64,000 bases of DNA from Okibacterium fritillariae. Its GTDB lineage: Bacteria; Actinomycetota; Actinomycetes; Actinomycetales; Microbacteriaceae. A program made the position numbers and the translations under genes. Under the pieces are notes generated by a model. That model was not told where the DNA came from, did no database searches, and saw only the letters and a program-made list of their open reading frames with translations. Shown here piece by piece: positions 28,401 to 36,913 of the stretch. The stretch is from contig NZ_FUZP01000001.1 in the NCBI RefSeq assembly GCF_900167575.1, positions 2,004,693 through 2,068,692 on the forward strand, given 5' to 3'. Numbering within the stretch: the first letter of the stretch is position 1; each line of letters begins with the position of its first letter.

Positions 28401-29654
28401 GACATCGCCCCCTACGACAATTCTGACTACCCGAAGCTGGTGTACTCCACCACGCGCGACGACTTCTTCACCTATCAGCTCAAGCATGAGCTCCGTGATC
28501 GCCCAGGTGTTGACGTCGCGGCCGGCGCGCGATGGGTGGTCGCAGAGGTGATCCAGCTTGGATACCTACCCCGCCTGCATTCCAACTTCGACAACTACGT
28601 ACTAGGAGAGTTTGGGCCCGGACGCGGGAAGCCGAAGTGGATCGAGCGGATCGGTAAGAAGTACCAGTGGGTTGCACTCAACCGGCTCATAGGGCACCTG
28701 TCCGACCACGCGCCCAAGACCAGAAGCTCCTGGGAAGCCCCACCGGCCGCTATTCCTGGACCCGAATCCTCCATCGTCCGGCAGGTCGACCCCACAGTGA
28801 CCGAGTTCGAACCCGCGGGCGATGCGCCTCGACCCTGGGTGCCGACCTACGACTGGGACGCGAAGACTGGGAAGACCGACGCTCAATGGGTGGCGGATGA
28901 CTCCGACCTGCCCCTTATTGACGTCACCTCTGCCGAACGAGACGGACGCCCCTTCATCGTCGTGTCGGGCTCATACAGCTGGGACCTCACCGGCGACACC
29001 ACGAAGCGCACCCACCAGGTTTGGACCAACCTCTATACCCACGTGGTGAGCACCGACGATCTTTCCGAGGCCCTTGGCGAACTCGAAGGACGGGACTTGA
29101 TCAACTGTCTGGGGATGTCCCGGCTCCCCATGAGCTATAACGGGTACGTCGGCGAGTACCCGTTCGGGCACCATCACGGTGAGACGCTGAGTGTTGTGAA
29201 GCACGATTGGACGGACCCACTCACCGTTCCGACGCGACCCGCAGTGTGGGAGCTGCTCGGCGAGAACGAGTACGCGCCAGGAAACCTCGAAACGATCTCG
29301 TTCGATGCACCCGCTCCTGAGTTCTTTGGTCCCGCACCGGGCATCCTCCACTGGAACGGCCGTAATGGGTGGACCGACGCGCGCGGCCAACTCATCGCTG
29401 TCCTGCGTCACTCCGTCAACGTGGGCCAGAACGAGCTCCTGATGAATGCCGATTTCCTGCAGGACTGGCTCACCGCGGAGCGGAAGACGCTGATCTGGGT
29501 CGAGAACACGGGAAAGGACGTGTACCGGAAGATGGGTTGGGGCAAGTCCTATCCGGGAGCGCTCGTTCGTTCCCAGGTCAGGGCGTGGACCCCTGGACAG
29601 GACCTGCGCACCGTTTCACCGGGCTGGCAGCGCATACCCGCCCGCGAGGACTGA
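25485..29654 (+). CDS. PD-(D/E)xK nuclease-STAND NTPase, Avs-like defence protein
   Basis: 1389 aa, ATG preceded by AAGGGA. Residues ~5-130 form an Mrr-type nuclease: AGGDGGVECYW supplies the catalytic Asp and GWQAKYW the QxK. A helical linker follows. Near residue 365 begins a STAND/NACHT-type ATPase: Walker A GPAGIGKT, Walker B TLLIIDALND near 435 and the arginine strand LLLTARTHY near 472, followed by a winged-helix-like segment. The remaining ~800 residues are a helical, then beta-rich, sensor region (YSWDLTGDTTK, YPFGHHHGE, WELLGENEYAP) without known motifs. Such nuclease-NTPase-sensor proteins (Avs and relatives) detect phage proteins and then degrade DNA. The exact class is not decided here. 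Confidence 0.75.
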   Translation: MNIPDIDFARVRSLGAGGQRDGYEQFICELVAQEPPDAEAKFVSLHGAGGDGGVECYWTLPDGAEHGWQAKYWTSHTAVDKSQLDTSVKAALTNHPSLTKYTITIPADPTGRTSGNGKSLLEKINDPGGWLAGWRTMAADRGITVTFEFEWATNTAARLSRLDASGAQRRYWFDADVLSPQWWIDRLQEATDAARPRYTPELNVDVPAARSIAALCSDDEWWQAVLDRRDELTEATRRLQYAGEAATAADLETARSAAAVVIDALQTWEQTRSNAEFPGLGQKLKAASSVVREQETLEVERMNATHENWDTPSWRQYQSEYMVRFPAEAVDALRDLGGKLDTAAELLISPLGTLASSSVALMTGPAGIGKTYLALDAATRRLQRGRPSIVMHGRWFNDRDPLTHLRDVLQMPADLTSDETIALLDQSARAAKAPTLLIIDALNDTRPRSMWRENLDRLISIVTRYPHVRLLLTARTHYVNQVLPPGMSIPRFEHTGFEGVEFEAVSEYAAFYGLEPPTSPPIHGEFDNPLYLRLVCEALQSDDRLSLDQANMGLGELTKMVLGHANEAVSNRIDASPSDQIVHRAMHALAGAIADQGGAPLARLAAQAVLNPIWADNSVEKSLLDGLIAQGLVEEDVIPDSNPYGTDIITITFERIGHHLIVSDALAHVNDADGVRAQLSGRLGNLIGLDATIDVGLLEAVSVVVAERFGLELTDFTAEIPDTAARNAAVIAGTAWRPASSITPETGSIITNALRRLETFDAGLTMLFRLASRPGHPLNADFLHGFLSGFTMATRDQFLTGWLHTSHGTSGAVDRLIRWGNEKPLDQVGPETTRLWVTALLWTTSATDRRVREPATIAAARLLARHPHQAAPLLEQFCVVDDEWVVERALEVSYSALLAGGSGADWTAAAGVVWATYFASSEDLTPNAAVRDAARCILEAALDRGELPAGVTPDCFRPPYRSAWPLTWPTEDDIAPYDNSDYPKLVYSTTRDDFFTYQLKHELRDRPGVDVAAGARWVVAEVIQLGYLPRLHSNFDNYVLGEFGPGRGKPKWIERIGKKYQWVALNRLIGHLSDHAPKTRSSWEAPPAAIPGPESSIVRQVDPTVTEFEPAGDAPRPWVPTYDWDAKTGKTDAQWVADDSDLPLIDVTSAERDGRPFIVVSGSYSWDLTGDTTKRTHQVWTNLYTHVVSTDDLSEALGELEGRDLINCLGMSRLPMSYNGYVGEYPFGHHHGETLSVVKHDWTDPLTVPTRPAVWELLGENEYAPGNLETISFDAPAPEFFGPAPGILHWNGRNGWTDARGQLIAVLRHSVNVGQNELLMNADFLQDWLTAERKTLIWVENTGKDVYRKMGWGKSYPGALVRSQVRAWTPGQDLRTVSPGWQRIPARED

Positions 29655-29842
29655 TATCGCGATCGGCTCGACTTTCTTCCAACGAGGAACATCGACGCTT
29701 CCTTTAGTAGCTCGAAGCCTTGACGAACGAAGGGGTCCTCGTCCAAGGCTCGCTTGAGCTTCTCGACATCAACGACGTGAAGCTTCGAGCCTTTCCGGAT
29801 CGAACGGGCTGTGCGAGACGACAGCCTAGGGTTCATCGGCAT
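29549..29842 (-). CDS. possible third small gene after gajB
   Basis: 97 aa from an ATG inside the last codons of gajB (16-bp overlap). The first 60 residues look protein-like and basic (RLSSRTARSIRKGSKLHVVD, EKLKRALDEDPFVRQGFELL), while the tail overlaps the convergent NTPase gene by 106 bp and is probably out of selection. Gabija is normally a two-gene system, so this would be an addition. Weakly supported. Confidence 0.35.
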   Translation of the reverse strand: MPMNPRLSSRTARSIRKGSKLHVVDVEKLKRALDEDPFVRQGFELLKEASMFLVGRKSSRSRYQSSRAGMRCQPGETVRRSCPGVHALTWERTSAPG

Positions 29843-31484
29843 ACCCAAGTAACTCCTCATATGATGGCGAATCCTCGCGCCAGTGGGCGTTCGCGCCGTC
29901 CGGCTTTGTTCGGTGGCGCGCTGTCGTCAGGACGAGCTCATCCTTCGCCCGTGAGATAGCCACGAAGAACTCGGCCTTCACGTCGGCGTCTTTTTTGCCC
30001 CAGAAGAACTGGGGCTCAACGCCGAAAACGATGACCTTCTCGAACTCCATACCCTTGCATTTGTGCACAGTCAGGATCCGGACGGCATCTTCTTCCGACA
30101 GGCGGTCGAGCGCGGCGACCGGCTCACCGTCGACCGCCAGCTCGCGCTTGAAGCCGCCGACGGCTTCCTTCATCACGTCATTGAGCCGCGAGCCCTGCTG
30201 ATACGAAGGCGACAGCGCATTGAGCGCCGGACGCGTTACGAACTTGACGAACGAGTTGATGAGCGGCTTCCACGAGGCGTAGTCCGATGTATCAAACCCG
30301 GCAGCGCGCACGGTCAGCCGTGCTTCACGGAGGATCGTTCGAAGCTTGCTGTCCAGCACGCCGTCAGCTTCTTCGATTCCGCTGCGCGTTACCACGCGCA
30401 CCAATTCCGAGTACGCCTCGGGACGGCCGTCGTCCGCGACGACCCGGAGGAAGTTGAAGATGAGGGCGGCAGCGGGTTCCGCGGTCAGATCCTGGGACTG
30501 CTGCTCGTTGCGGTACGGGATGCCAGCAGCAGTGAGGTGCGCTCCCAAGACGCTCGTGATGAGGTGCGGCTGCTGCCGAGCCAGCACTGTGATCTCCCGT
30601 GGCGGCACTCCTTCGTCGAGCCAATCGCCGATCATCTCCATGACCGAAGCTGCTTCGTCCTCGTCGGTGTCGAAGCGGAGCACCTCCAGGATGCCTTCTT
30701 CACCTTCGAGTTCTTCGTCCGGGCTCGCCGCGGACGGGTCCATCTCCAAGATCATGCGGTTCTGCATCCGGCGCAGTCGAGGCTTGGATCGGAAGTTCTG
30801 ATAGAGCTGCAGGTCAGTCGCACGGAAGTCTTCGGCGAAGGTCGCCATGACACCTTCCAGTGCATCCGCGAAGCCCATGATGCGCTGCTTTGTGTCGCCG
30901 ACGCCGATGAGCTTCACGCCGGTGCCGGCGAAGGCCTCCTTCAAGAAGGCGTACTGCGCCGTTGTTGCATCCTGAAACTCATCCATGAAGACGTGGCTGT
31001 AGGCCTGTCGCAGCGCGCCGCGGGAGTAGACGTTCTTCTTGAGGATCTCCAGCGCGAGAGGCACGAGGTCATCGAAGGTGATCTGATGGTTCCGGATGCG
31101 CGTGTGGGCATCCATCCGGTAGTCCGGGTTCAGCGCGTTCTGGCCCGTGAGCGCCGGACGGTAGTTGTCGACGAGGCGCTTGGCAAACGCGTGGAAGGTG
31201 AAGCTGTCGAAGCGAGCGGCGTATTGAGAACCGGAGCGTAGCCGAACGCGGGACTGCAGGTTGCGGGCGGCGTCGACCTTGAACGAGATCGCAAGGATGC
31301 GCTTCGGGTACGGGCTCGCTCCCGTCCGAAACAGGAAGTCGGCGCGCTGGGCGAGCAGCTCGGTCTTGCCTGCGCCAGGGCCAGCGGTCACGACGACGTT
31401 CGCGTTGGTCTCGCGGACTGCTTTCAGAGCGTTCGGCTCGAGCTCCAGCCCGCCAATCGGAGTCCAGTCCTCTGGCTGAATCAC
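29826..31484 (-). CDS. gajB: GajB-type UvrD-like helicase of a Gabija system
   Basis: 552 aa, GTG start overlapping the GajA stop as GTGA. It has all superfamily 1A helicase motifs: GPGAGKTELLAQRA (Walker A), FMDEFQDATTAQ (motif II), GVGDTKQRIMGF (III), ILTVHKCKGMEFEKVIV (V) and FFVAISRAKDELVL (VI). In Gabija, GajB binds to the GajA tetramer and is activated by DNA ends produced by GajA, hydrolysing nucleotides. The known GajB proteins are near 490-500 aa, so this one is somewhat longer. It sits directly downstream of the OLD-family nuclease gene, which fixes the system assignment. Confidence 0.85.
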   Translation of the reverse strand: MIQPEDWTPIGGLELEPNALKAVRETNANVVVTAGPGAGKTELLAQRADFLFRTGASPYPKRILAISFKVDAARNLQSRVRLRSGSQYAARFDSFTFHAFAKRLVDNYRPALTGQNALNPDYRMDAHTRIRNHQITFDDLVPLALEILKKNVYSRGALRQAYSHVFMDEFQDATTAQYAFLKEAFAGTGVKLIGVGDTKQRIMGFADALEGVMATFAEDFRATDLQLYQNFRSKPRLRRMQNRMILEMDPSAASPDEELEGEEGILEVLRFDTDEDEAASVMEMIGDWLDEGVPPREITVLARQQPHLITSVLGAHLTAAGIPYRNEQQSQDLTAEPAAALIFNFLRVVADDGRPEAYSELVRVVTRSGIEEADGVLDSKLRTILREARLTVRAAGFDTSDYASWKPLINSFVKFVTRPALNALSPSYQQGSRLNDVMKEAVGGFKRELAVDGEPVAALDRLSEEDAVRILTVHKCKGMEFEKVIVFGVEPQFFWGKKDADVKAEFFVAISRAKDELVLTTARHRTKPDGANAHWREDSPSYEELLGYADEP

Positions 31485-33421
31485 TCGGGAAGCGCCTCGA
31501 GTTTGGCCTGCAGGTCCGCGGCCAGGCGTTGCAAGACCCCGGGGAGATCCGCCAGGAGTTGCTCGTTAGTCAGCGCCGCCATCGCCTTGAGGTGCGACGC
31601 GGGCTTGCTCTTGAGATCAAACAAGCGGTGATAGTCATCGAAGAGCTCGAAGGCGTCCTCGGGCAAGTGGTCCTCGTTTGCGTGTGACTTGCCGAGCACG
31701 GCGGCGATGGTCTTCTCGTCGGGCGCTTCGATCGACTCCACCCCGTAAGCGTCGGAGAAGGCCTCAAGCATCATCAGGTCGAGGTCTACCGGGTGCGAGA
31801 AGTAGACGCCTTTCTGCTCCAGCGCATAGATCGCGCCGTGACCCTCCTTGAACCTCACGTCGTTGTAGACGGGGAAATCGACGAGGTCGTCCCACTTGGC
31901 GAGCCCGTCAATCTGGGCGTCCGTGAAGGTACCGGGGTTGAGGTTGTTGTACTGCTTGAGGGCGTTGCTAACGCGGCCCCACCCTCCCTGGTACCGACCG
32001 GAGTCCAGATCGAGCAGGGTGATATGCGGAATCTCCAGTTCGTTCAGCAGACGCCAGAAGTGATTGACGTGACGACCGCCCAGCGGGACAACGGAGACTG
32101 ACGCGTCATCCTCCGCGATGCCGGCCGCAGCAAGCACGCGAGGCAATACGATCTGCTCGCTATCCCCTTCACCGAGAACAACCAAGCGTGAGAAATAAAG
32201 CTCCGGGAATGCCAACACCGCCTCGCGAACGTACTTCGCCGTATCGTCGTTCTTGGACGGTAGGACGATCCGACGCACCTGAGACTGACGGTCACCGTCA
32301 AGACGGAGGAAGCAGACGGCCTCAGGATTAACGCGGCGCAGCAGGGCAGGTGAATGGGTTGCAATCAGGGCCTGCGAGTCTCCATGCTCGGCGGCCTTGC
32401 GGAGCTGCCGGATGATCCGACCGAGGTATTGCGGAGCAAGGCTGTTCTCCGGTTCCTCCAGCGCGATGATGGTGTGCACCGGCGGTCGGAGTCGGTGCTG
32501 ATCGAAGGCAGTCTCTGTGCCGTCCAGCACCTCCCGCGCGAGCGACTGCCAGGCGAGCACGAGCGAAATATAGAGCAAGGACTTCTGGCCATCGCTGAGC
32601 CGATCGAACGGCAGCGAGGAACCGGCCGGAGACGGTGCGAACGAGACCGTCAGCTGACGCAGCACACTCTCCAGGTCGCCACTGCCAAATCCGATTGAAG
32701 GGTCGGTGAAGAAGGCGCCGGAATGAAGCCCAGACCACTCCCCCGCGAGCTGCACGCCGATGCTTTTGACCGCTGCGTTGCCTGCAAGCGAGTCGGTGAG
32801 ATCCTTCGACAGTGTGTCGAGCGTGGTGCGCTCCGCTGTCCAGTCGGCAGCACGCAGCGCCCGTCCGACAAGCGAAGTAGTGGTGTAGGCGATGTGCTCG
32901 GCGGGGTCGCGACGCGCTGGCAGGTAGTGCACTTCGATATTGGCGCGGTCAAATCGAGACATATCAGCTCGTTGCGTCGGCGTCCCATCAGCGTCAGCTT
33001 CGAGGATGTACTGGAGCTTCTCTTCGATGACATTGTCCAGAGCGATTGTGGCGGTGAGTCTGACGCGGATCCGAGGTACACCGTCTTCAGTTGCGATGCG
33101 CATGTGTGCGAAGTTCGGTGGGACAGACGGATGTTCGCCGTCCTCGCCCGTTTCCTTGACCTCGATGTCGACTTCGATCCAGAGCTCCGGCCCGTCTGCA
33201 TGCACCTCAACAGCGGTGCGACCGGCGGCGATGTGGAAGTCGGAGTGTCGGATCTTCCGCTGCGTAGGTAGAGGGCTGAACAGCCGCGACAGCGCCTCGA
33301 GCACCGCCGTCTTGCCGGCACCGTTCGGGCCGAGCACGTAGGTGACATCTCTCAGTGCGATCGTGGTCGGCGTCGGGCCAAACGACTGGAAACCTGACGT
33401 CCGGAGGTGGGTGATCTGCAT
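31481..33421 (-). CDS. gajA: GajA-type OLD-family ATPase-Toprim nuclease of a Gabija system
   Basis: 646 aa. The ABC-type ATPase head has Walker A GPNGAGKTAVLEAL near residue 33, the signature DRLSDGQKSLLYISL and Walker B IIALEEPENSLAPQY. The C-terminal Toprim nuclease has VVLGEGDSEQIVLPRVL with its Glu and LLDLDSGR with the paired Asp. This is the class-2 OLD architecture. In Gabija systems GajA is a nicking DNA endonuclease held back by nucleotides. The usual length is 550-600 aa; the excess is in the C-terminal part. With gajB it forms a compact operon placed at the right edge of the island. Confidence 0.88.
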   Translation of the reverse strand: MQITHLRTSGFQSFGPTPTTIALRDVTYVLGPNGAGKTAVLEALSRLFSPLPTQRKIRHSDFHIAAGRTAVEVHADGPELWIEVDIEVKETGEDGEHPSVPPNFAHMRIATEDGVPRIRVRLTATIALDNVIEEKLQYILEADADGTPTQRADMSRFDRANIEVHYLPARRDPAEHIAYTTTSLVGRALRAADWTAERTTLDTLSKDLTDSLAGNAAVKSIGVQLAGEWSGLHSGAFFTDPSIGFGSGDLESVLRQLTVSFAPSPAGSSLPFDRLSDGQKSLLYISLVLAWQSLAREVLDGTETAFDQHRLRPPVHTIIALEEPENSLAPQYLGRIIRQLRKAAEHGDSQALIATHSPALLRRVNPEAVCFLRLDGDRQSQVRRIVLPSKNDDTAKYVREAVLAFPELYFSRLVVLGEGDSEQIVLPRVLAAAGIAEDDASVSVVPLGGRHVNHFWRLLNELEIPHITLLDLDSGRYQGGWGRVSNALKQYNNLNPGTFTDAQIDGLAKWDDLVDFPVYNDVRFKEGHGAIYALEQKGVYFSHPVDLDLMMLEAFSDAYGVESIEAPDEKTIAAVLGKSHANEDHLPEDAFELFDDYHRLFDLKSKPASHLKAMAALTNEQLLADLPGVLQRLAADLQAKLEALPE

Positions 33422-33997
33422 CAGACGTCCTTGTTTCTCTGAATTCGCTTGATGGCGACTGACTAAAAGCGAGCGGACCGCGCGTCATTGCGAAAGCTCT
33501 TCGACCAGTTGATCAATTCAACCGCATAGATGTCATTTGGCCCATTCTCCTTTGACCCCTCGGCTACGAGATAACGCGCGCGGCGCTCTCACTCAGAGAT
33601 GAGCCGAGTCAGCGGGTGTGGCAGACACAGGCCAGAAGCTCTCCCTCTAAGCCGCCGTTCTGCTGTCTTCGCTATGTAGGGCCAACCCCAACCAAAAACA
33701 ATTGACGGCCCAATCACCGTAGAGCACATCCCACTTATCGGCCGGTTTGCGAGATGTGGGTGAAAATAAGGCCAAAGGTGCGCCGCACCGGCACATTGTT
33801 CTGCGCCCCACTCGTCGGTCAAGAGAAGATCGCGTTCGCTGCGGACTTATCCGCACAGACGATGCGCACGCGGATCCAAACGCTTCGGACTAAAAGTACT
33901 CGACCTCAGCGCCCCAGACGTGAGGGCAGTGGCAGCGGCACAAAAAAGCATGAAACGATGCTCTGTTGGTGACCCAGTTGGGACTACACAGAAAAAA
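33422..33997. other. 576-bp gene-free stretch upstream of gajA
   Basis: It lies between the gajA start and the right attachment repeat and must hold the gajA promoter. Short open frames on both strands (for example minus 33589-33822) have no ribosome sites or family resemblance. I see no integrase remnant here. Confidence 0.55.
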
Positions 33998-34025
33998 GTC
34001 CCGGAAACTCGTGAGTTTCCGGGAC
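33998..34025 (-). terminator. terminator of tRNA-Pro
   Basis: GTCCCGGAAACT pairs with its complement across a four-base turn, 12 bp, and on the minus strand it is followed by a run of six T (from A33997-A33992). It lies 5 bp past the tRNA-Pro CCA end. The same hairpin is duplicated at 15175-15202. Confidence 0.85.
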
Positions 34026-34029
34026 TTCA

Positions 34030-34106
<77 letters not shown>

Positions 34107-34182
34107 AAGTCATCCGCCGCGAGCGGCGAAGACAACTTGATAATCCTAGCGGATAATTTGGGCGACTGTGTGCCAGGGCCGG

Positions 34183-34815
34183 TTATCGCGCGTTCGATTC
34201 GGCGGGAGGGTCGCGGCGGCCGGTTGCGTTCTCGAGCAGCACGGATGTTTGGGCCAGCGCGTTGAGGATCCAGCATTCGACAGCGAGCGCGGCCACGATG
34301 GTGGCGAGCGGCCACAACAGTTGGGAATTAGGATTCGTGAGCGCGAAGACGAACCCGGTGATCTGCACCAGTGTGACCAGCATGAACATCGTGAGGATGG
34401 CGACGTTGTTGCGGCGTTGGCGTCGCGCGACCGAGATCGCTAGGGCACGGCGGGCTGGATCGATCCTCTCCCCCGCGGCTGGCGACGCCTTCTGCAGGGG
34501 CGCGAGTTCGTCCGGGAGCATGCTTCCCGCGGTGAGGCCGTCGGTGCGGTTGTCACGTATGAACCAGGAGGTTCCGAAACCTACGAGGATCAAGAATGCG
34601 GCGATACCGGCGAGGATGCTGGCGAAGAAGTCCGACGGGAGCGGCGCCGACTCGGGCACGGGAATCAGCGACACGACACCGTAAACGAGGGCAGAAGCAA
34701 CGATGACGGTCACTACCCCGGTCACGACGCGGCGGCGCGTGAAGAAGAGTGGCGCGGCGACGCGATAGACGCGCCATCCTTCGCGCCACCAGGTGATGCG
34801 ATGCGTGTCGGTCAT
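34183..34815 (-). CDS. small membrane protein of a tandem paralogous family (member 5)
   Basis: 210 aa. It opens with the family tag WWREGWRVYRV, followed by a basic patch and a helix (VVTVIVASALVYGVVSLIPV). A second helix lies near 70-85, then a hydrophilic loop and two helices (ILTMFMLVTLVQITGFVF, LWPLATIVAALAVECWIL). Four helices in all, no known domain. It starts directly after the stop of the gene before it (adjacent bases), so the two are one operon. Confidence 0.7.
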   Translation of the reverse strand: MTDTHRITWWREGWRVYRVAAPLFFTRRRVVTGVVTVIVASALVYGVVSLIPVPESAPLPSDFFASILAGIAAFLILVGFGTSWFIRDNRTDGLTAGSMLPDELAPLQKASPAAGERIDPARRALAISVARRQRRNNVAILTMFMLVTLVQITGFVFALTNPNSQLLWPLATIVAALAVECWILNALAQTSVLLENATGRRDPPAESNAR

Positions 34816-35541
34816 TCAGGAGTCCTTTGGGTGAGGAGTGGGGGACGCGTCATTCTGAGCGGCGTCATGCCGGGCACTGCCTAGGTGGCCGAGCAGCGCA
34901 CCGTGCGAGCCGAGGAGCTTGAGGGCGAGGATGCTCATGGTCCCGTTCGAGATGGCCATGACTGCCATGAGACCGATCGTCAACGGTGAACCGCCCGCGA
35001 CGACGAAGAAGCACACCCCGAAGAGCATCAGCAGCGAAATGGACAAGTAGTTCAGGATGCTGAGCGGAAGGCGTTCGCGCAGGTCGGCCACGACCGCTCG
35101 AACGTAGGTTTCGGTTGGCACATCGGCAAGAGCGGGATCCGCGTCGCCGGAGAAGACGTTGCGGCTGTCGACCGGCGTGATACCCCATGCTTGTCGTGGC
35201 GTCCGGTCCCGCCACCTCAACGTAAGACCGACCAGCAGGGCTGCGACGAAGCCAGCGAGCACGCCGAACGGTCCGATAAACAATGCAGCGGGTTCGTCGT
35301 AGGCACCCGGAGGGGTTGAGCTGAGCAACCAGCCACCCATTCCGCCGGCGACGCCAGCGACGATCACGACGGCCAGCCCGATCTGCCACCGCGGCGAACG
35401 CAACGTGTGCCTCACCGATGCAGCGGTGAGCTGCCATCCGTCGCGCCACCACACGGCGCTCGGGGGTCGAACTATCGAAGCGAACGGGGCATTCTTGCCC
35501 GTCACGTGCTTACGAGACTGCTCGTCCGTGCTCGAAGTCAT
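34816..35541 (-). CDS. small membrane protein of a tandem paralogous family (member 4)
   Basis: 241 aa. A ~35-residue leader precedes the tag VWWRDGWQLTAASV and the basic stretch RHTLRSPRW. Helices follow at IGLAVVIVAGVAGGMGGWLL, FGVLAGFVAALLVGLTL, then a loop and LSISLLMLFGVCFFVVAGGS and LTIGLMAVMAISNG. Same plan as members 1, 2 and 5. The function is unknown. Confidence 0.7.
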   Translation of the reverse strand: MTSSTDEQSRKHVTGKNAPFASIVRPPSAVWWRDGWQLTAASVRHTLRSPRWQIGLAVVIVAGVAGGMGGWLLSSTPPGAYDEPAALFIGPFGVLAGFVAALLVGLTLRWRDRTPRQAWGITPVDSRNVFSGDADPALADVPTETYVRAVVADLRERLPLSILNYLSISLLMLFGVCFFVVAGGSPLTIGLMAVMAISNGTMSILALKLLGSHGALLGHLGSARHDAAQNDASPTPHPKDS

Positions 35542-35542
35542 A

Positions 35543-35678
35543 ATTCACACCATCCCGTGATCGTGAGGGCTATCGCTCGATACCGGGGTGCTGCTCGGGT
35601 TCTCAAACGTAGCTGCCCCTTGCCGCTGGGCACGCCTATCGGACGGGTGGTCGAAGAACCTCTTGCCGTTGCTCGATG
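35543..35678 (-). pseudogene. possible remnant of a sixth family member
   Basis: The 136-bp gap between members 3 and 4 has a minus-strand tail that reads ITGWCEL before a stop. This resembles the end of member 3 (IEGWSEQ), and the DNA around both stops aligns (ACCATCCCGTGATC against ACCATCCCTCGATC). It suggests the end of a deleted copy. Short and unproven. Confidence 0.35.
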
Positions 35679-36155
35679 TCATTGCTCAGACCATCCCTCG
35701 ATCACGTGCGCCACGGCACGGCGTCGGATGAAGACGCGACCGATGAGGATGCCGGCCGTTCCGAGGGCGGTGAGGATGAAGGCCCACAGGTAGATGCCTC
35801 TCGGGTCGGAGACGGTGAGGTCGTCGGCCGAAATGAGCGATGTTGCAATCAGACCGATTCCGATCAGGAGCGAGGACACGGAGAGGGCGAACAACGCCTC
35901 CTCCTTTGGATGTCCGATCGGTACCGAGGGTGGCCGGTTGTCGACGGGCTCCGTTGTGCGACGCGAGAGCACGAAATGTTCCCGCACGGGGATGATCCAG
36001 AGAAACGCCAGAGCCAGGGGGAAAGCGCCCAGCTGGACGACGAGCACGATCGCGATCACGACGCAGACGACGAACGCGCCGACATACCACGGCGATATGT
36101 GCCTCCAAAAGCCGGGAGCATGCGTCGGACGGTCAGGAGCTGGAAGGTTCGTCAC
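35679..36155 (-). CDS. small membrane protein of a tandem paralogous family (member 3)
   Basis: 158 aa, the shortest and most divergent of the set. The tag is reduced to GFWRHISPWY. Helices are YVGAFVVCVVIAIVLVVQLG, LALAFLWIIPV, and a pair near the C-terminus (LFALSVSSLLIGIGLIATSL, LWAFILTALGTAGILIGRVF). The ATG overlaps the previous stop by 4 bp (ATGA), so it is coupled to member 2. No known family is recognised. Confidence 0.65.
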   Translation of the reverse strand: MTNLPAPDRPTHAPGFWRHISPWYVGAFVVCVVIAIVLVVQLGAFPLALAFLWIIPVREHFVLSRRTTEPVDNRPPSVPIGHPKEEALFALSVSSLLIGIGLIATSLISADDLTVSDPRGIYLWAFILTALGTAGILIGRVFIRRRAVAHVIEGWSEQ

Positions 36156-36913
36156 TGTCGAGACTCCCCCTCCGCCGTCGTCGAAGAAGCTTCGGATGCG
36201 GACGGCGCCGACGATCTTTCGAGCAGGAGTGCCTCGAGCGCAGCGATGCGGGCCGACGAGCGACCGAGCGAGCGGAAGCCCAGGAAGAGACTCGCACCCC
36301 CGACCACGATGAGCACGGCACCGGCGACGAGGCGCAAGTCATTCATCGATGCATCGTCTTGAACGAGCAGCATCACGTTATAGGTCGCGTAGAGAACAAC
36401 TCCGAGCGCAACCGCAATGAGCCCGCTCGGCGCTGTGCGCTGGGAGATGCGCAAACGGTCTCTAGCAACGTCGATGAGCCGCGTTTCCGTTTCCTGGCCC
36501 CGCTCGGGGTGCACCACCAGCATTCGCACCTGGCGTTCCTCGGCGCGTTCGAGCGCTCGCGGCCTGGTGTCCCTCTCCATCGCTCCAATGAGGCGGATGG
36601 ATGCGGCACACACCGTCGCAAGTGCACCGAAGAACACACCCAACGTCACGACCGTCGCGACCGACTGGACGACCGATGAATCAGGCGAGCCGATCCGGGC
36701 GAACAGAACGCTTAACAGCAGACCGCCCACGACGCCGACCAGCGCTCCGACCGCTCCAACGATCACAACCCGTCGACCAGCCGGATGCGGAAACACCCGT
36801 CTCACGTAAATGGCGATCAGTCGCCAACCCTCGCCCCACCAACCGCTCGGAGACACGTCACTGGGCGACATTGCGGTCTTCCACGAGTGAATTTCGCTCG
36901 GCCGTCTGATCAC
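36152..36913 (-). CDS. small membrane protein of a tandem paralogous family (member 2)
   Basis: 253 aa from an ATG overlapping the previous stop by 4 bp; a later ATG at 36871 would bring the tag GWWGEGWRLIAIYVRRV nearer the start. Helices: VVIVGAVGALVGVVGGLLLS, VATVVTLGVFFGALATVCAA, GLIAVALGVVLYATYNVMLL and LVAGAVLIVVGGASLFLGF. The C-terminal tail is polar. Coupling to members 1 and 3 through ATGA overlaps shows strict co-translation. Confidence 0.7.
   Translation of the reverse strand: MIRRPSEIHSWKTAMSPSDVSPSGWWGEGWRLIAIYVRRVFPHPAGRRVVIVGAVGALVGVVGGLLLSVLFARIGSPDSSVVQSVATVVTLGVFFGALATVCAASIRLIGAMERDTRPRALERAEERQVRMLVVHPERGQETETRLIDVARDRLRISQRTAPSGLIAVALGVVLYATYNVMLLVQDDASMNDLRLVAGAVLIVVGGASLFLGFRSLGRSSARIAALEALLLERSSAPSASEASSTTAEGESRQ

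Noticed and set aside
33589..33822. Minus-strand frame in the gajA upstream gap
   Set aside because: No ribosome site or family resemblance; short and of random composition.
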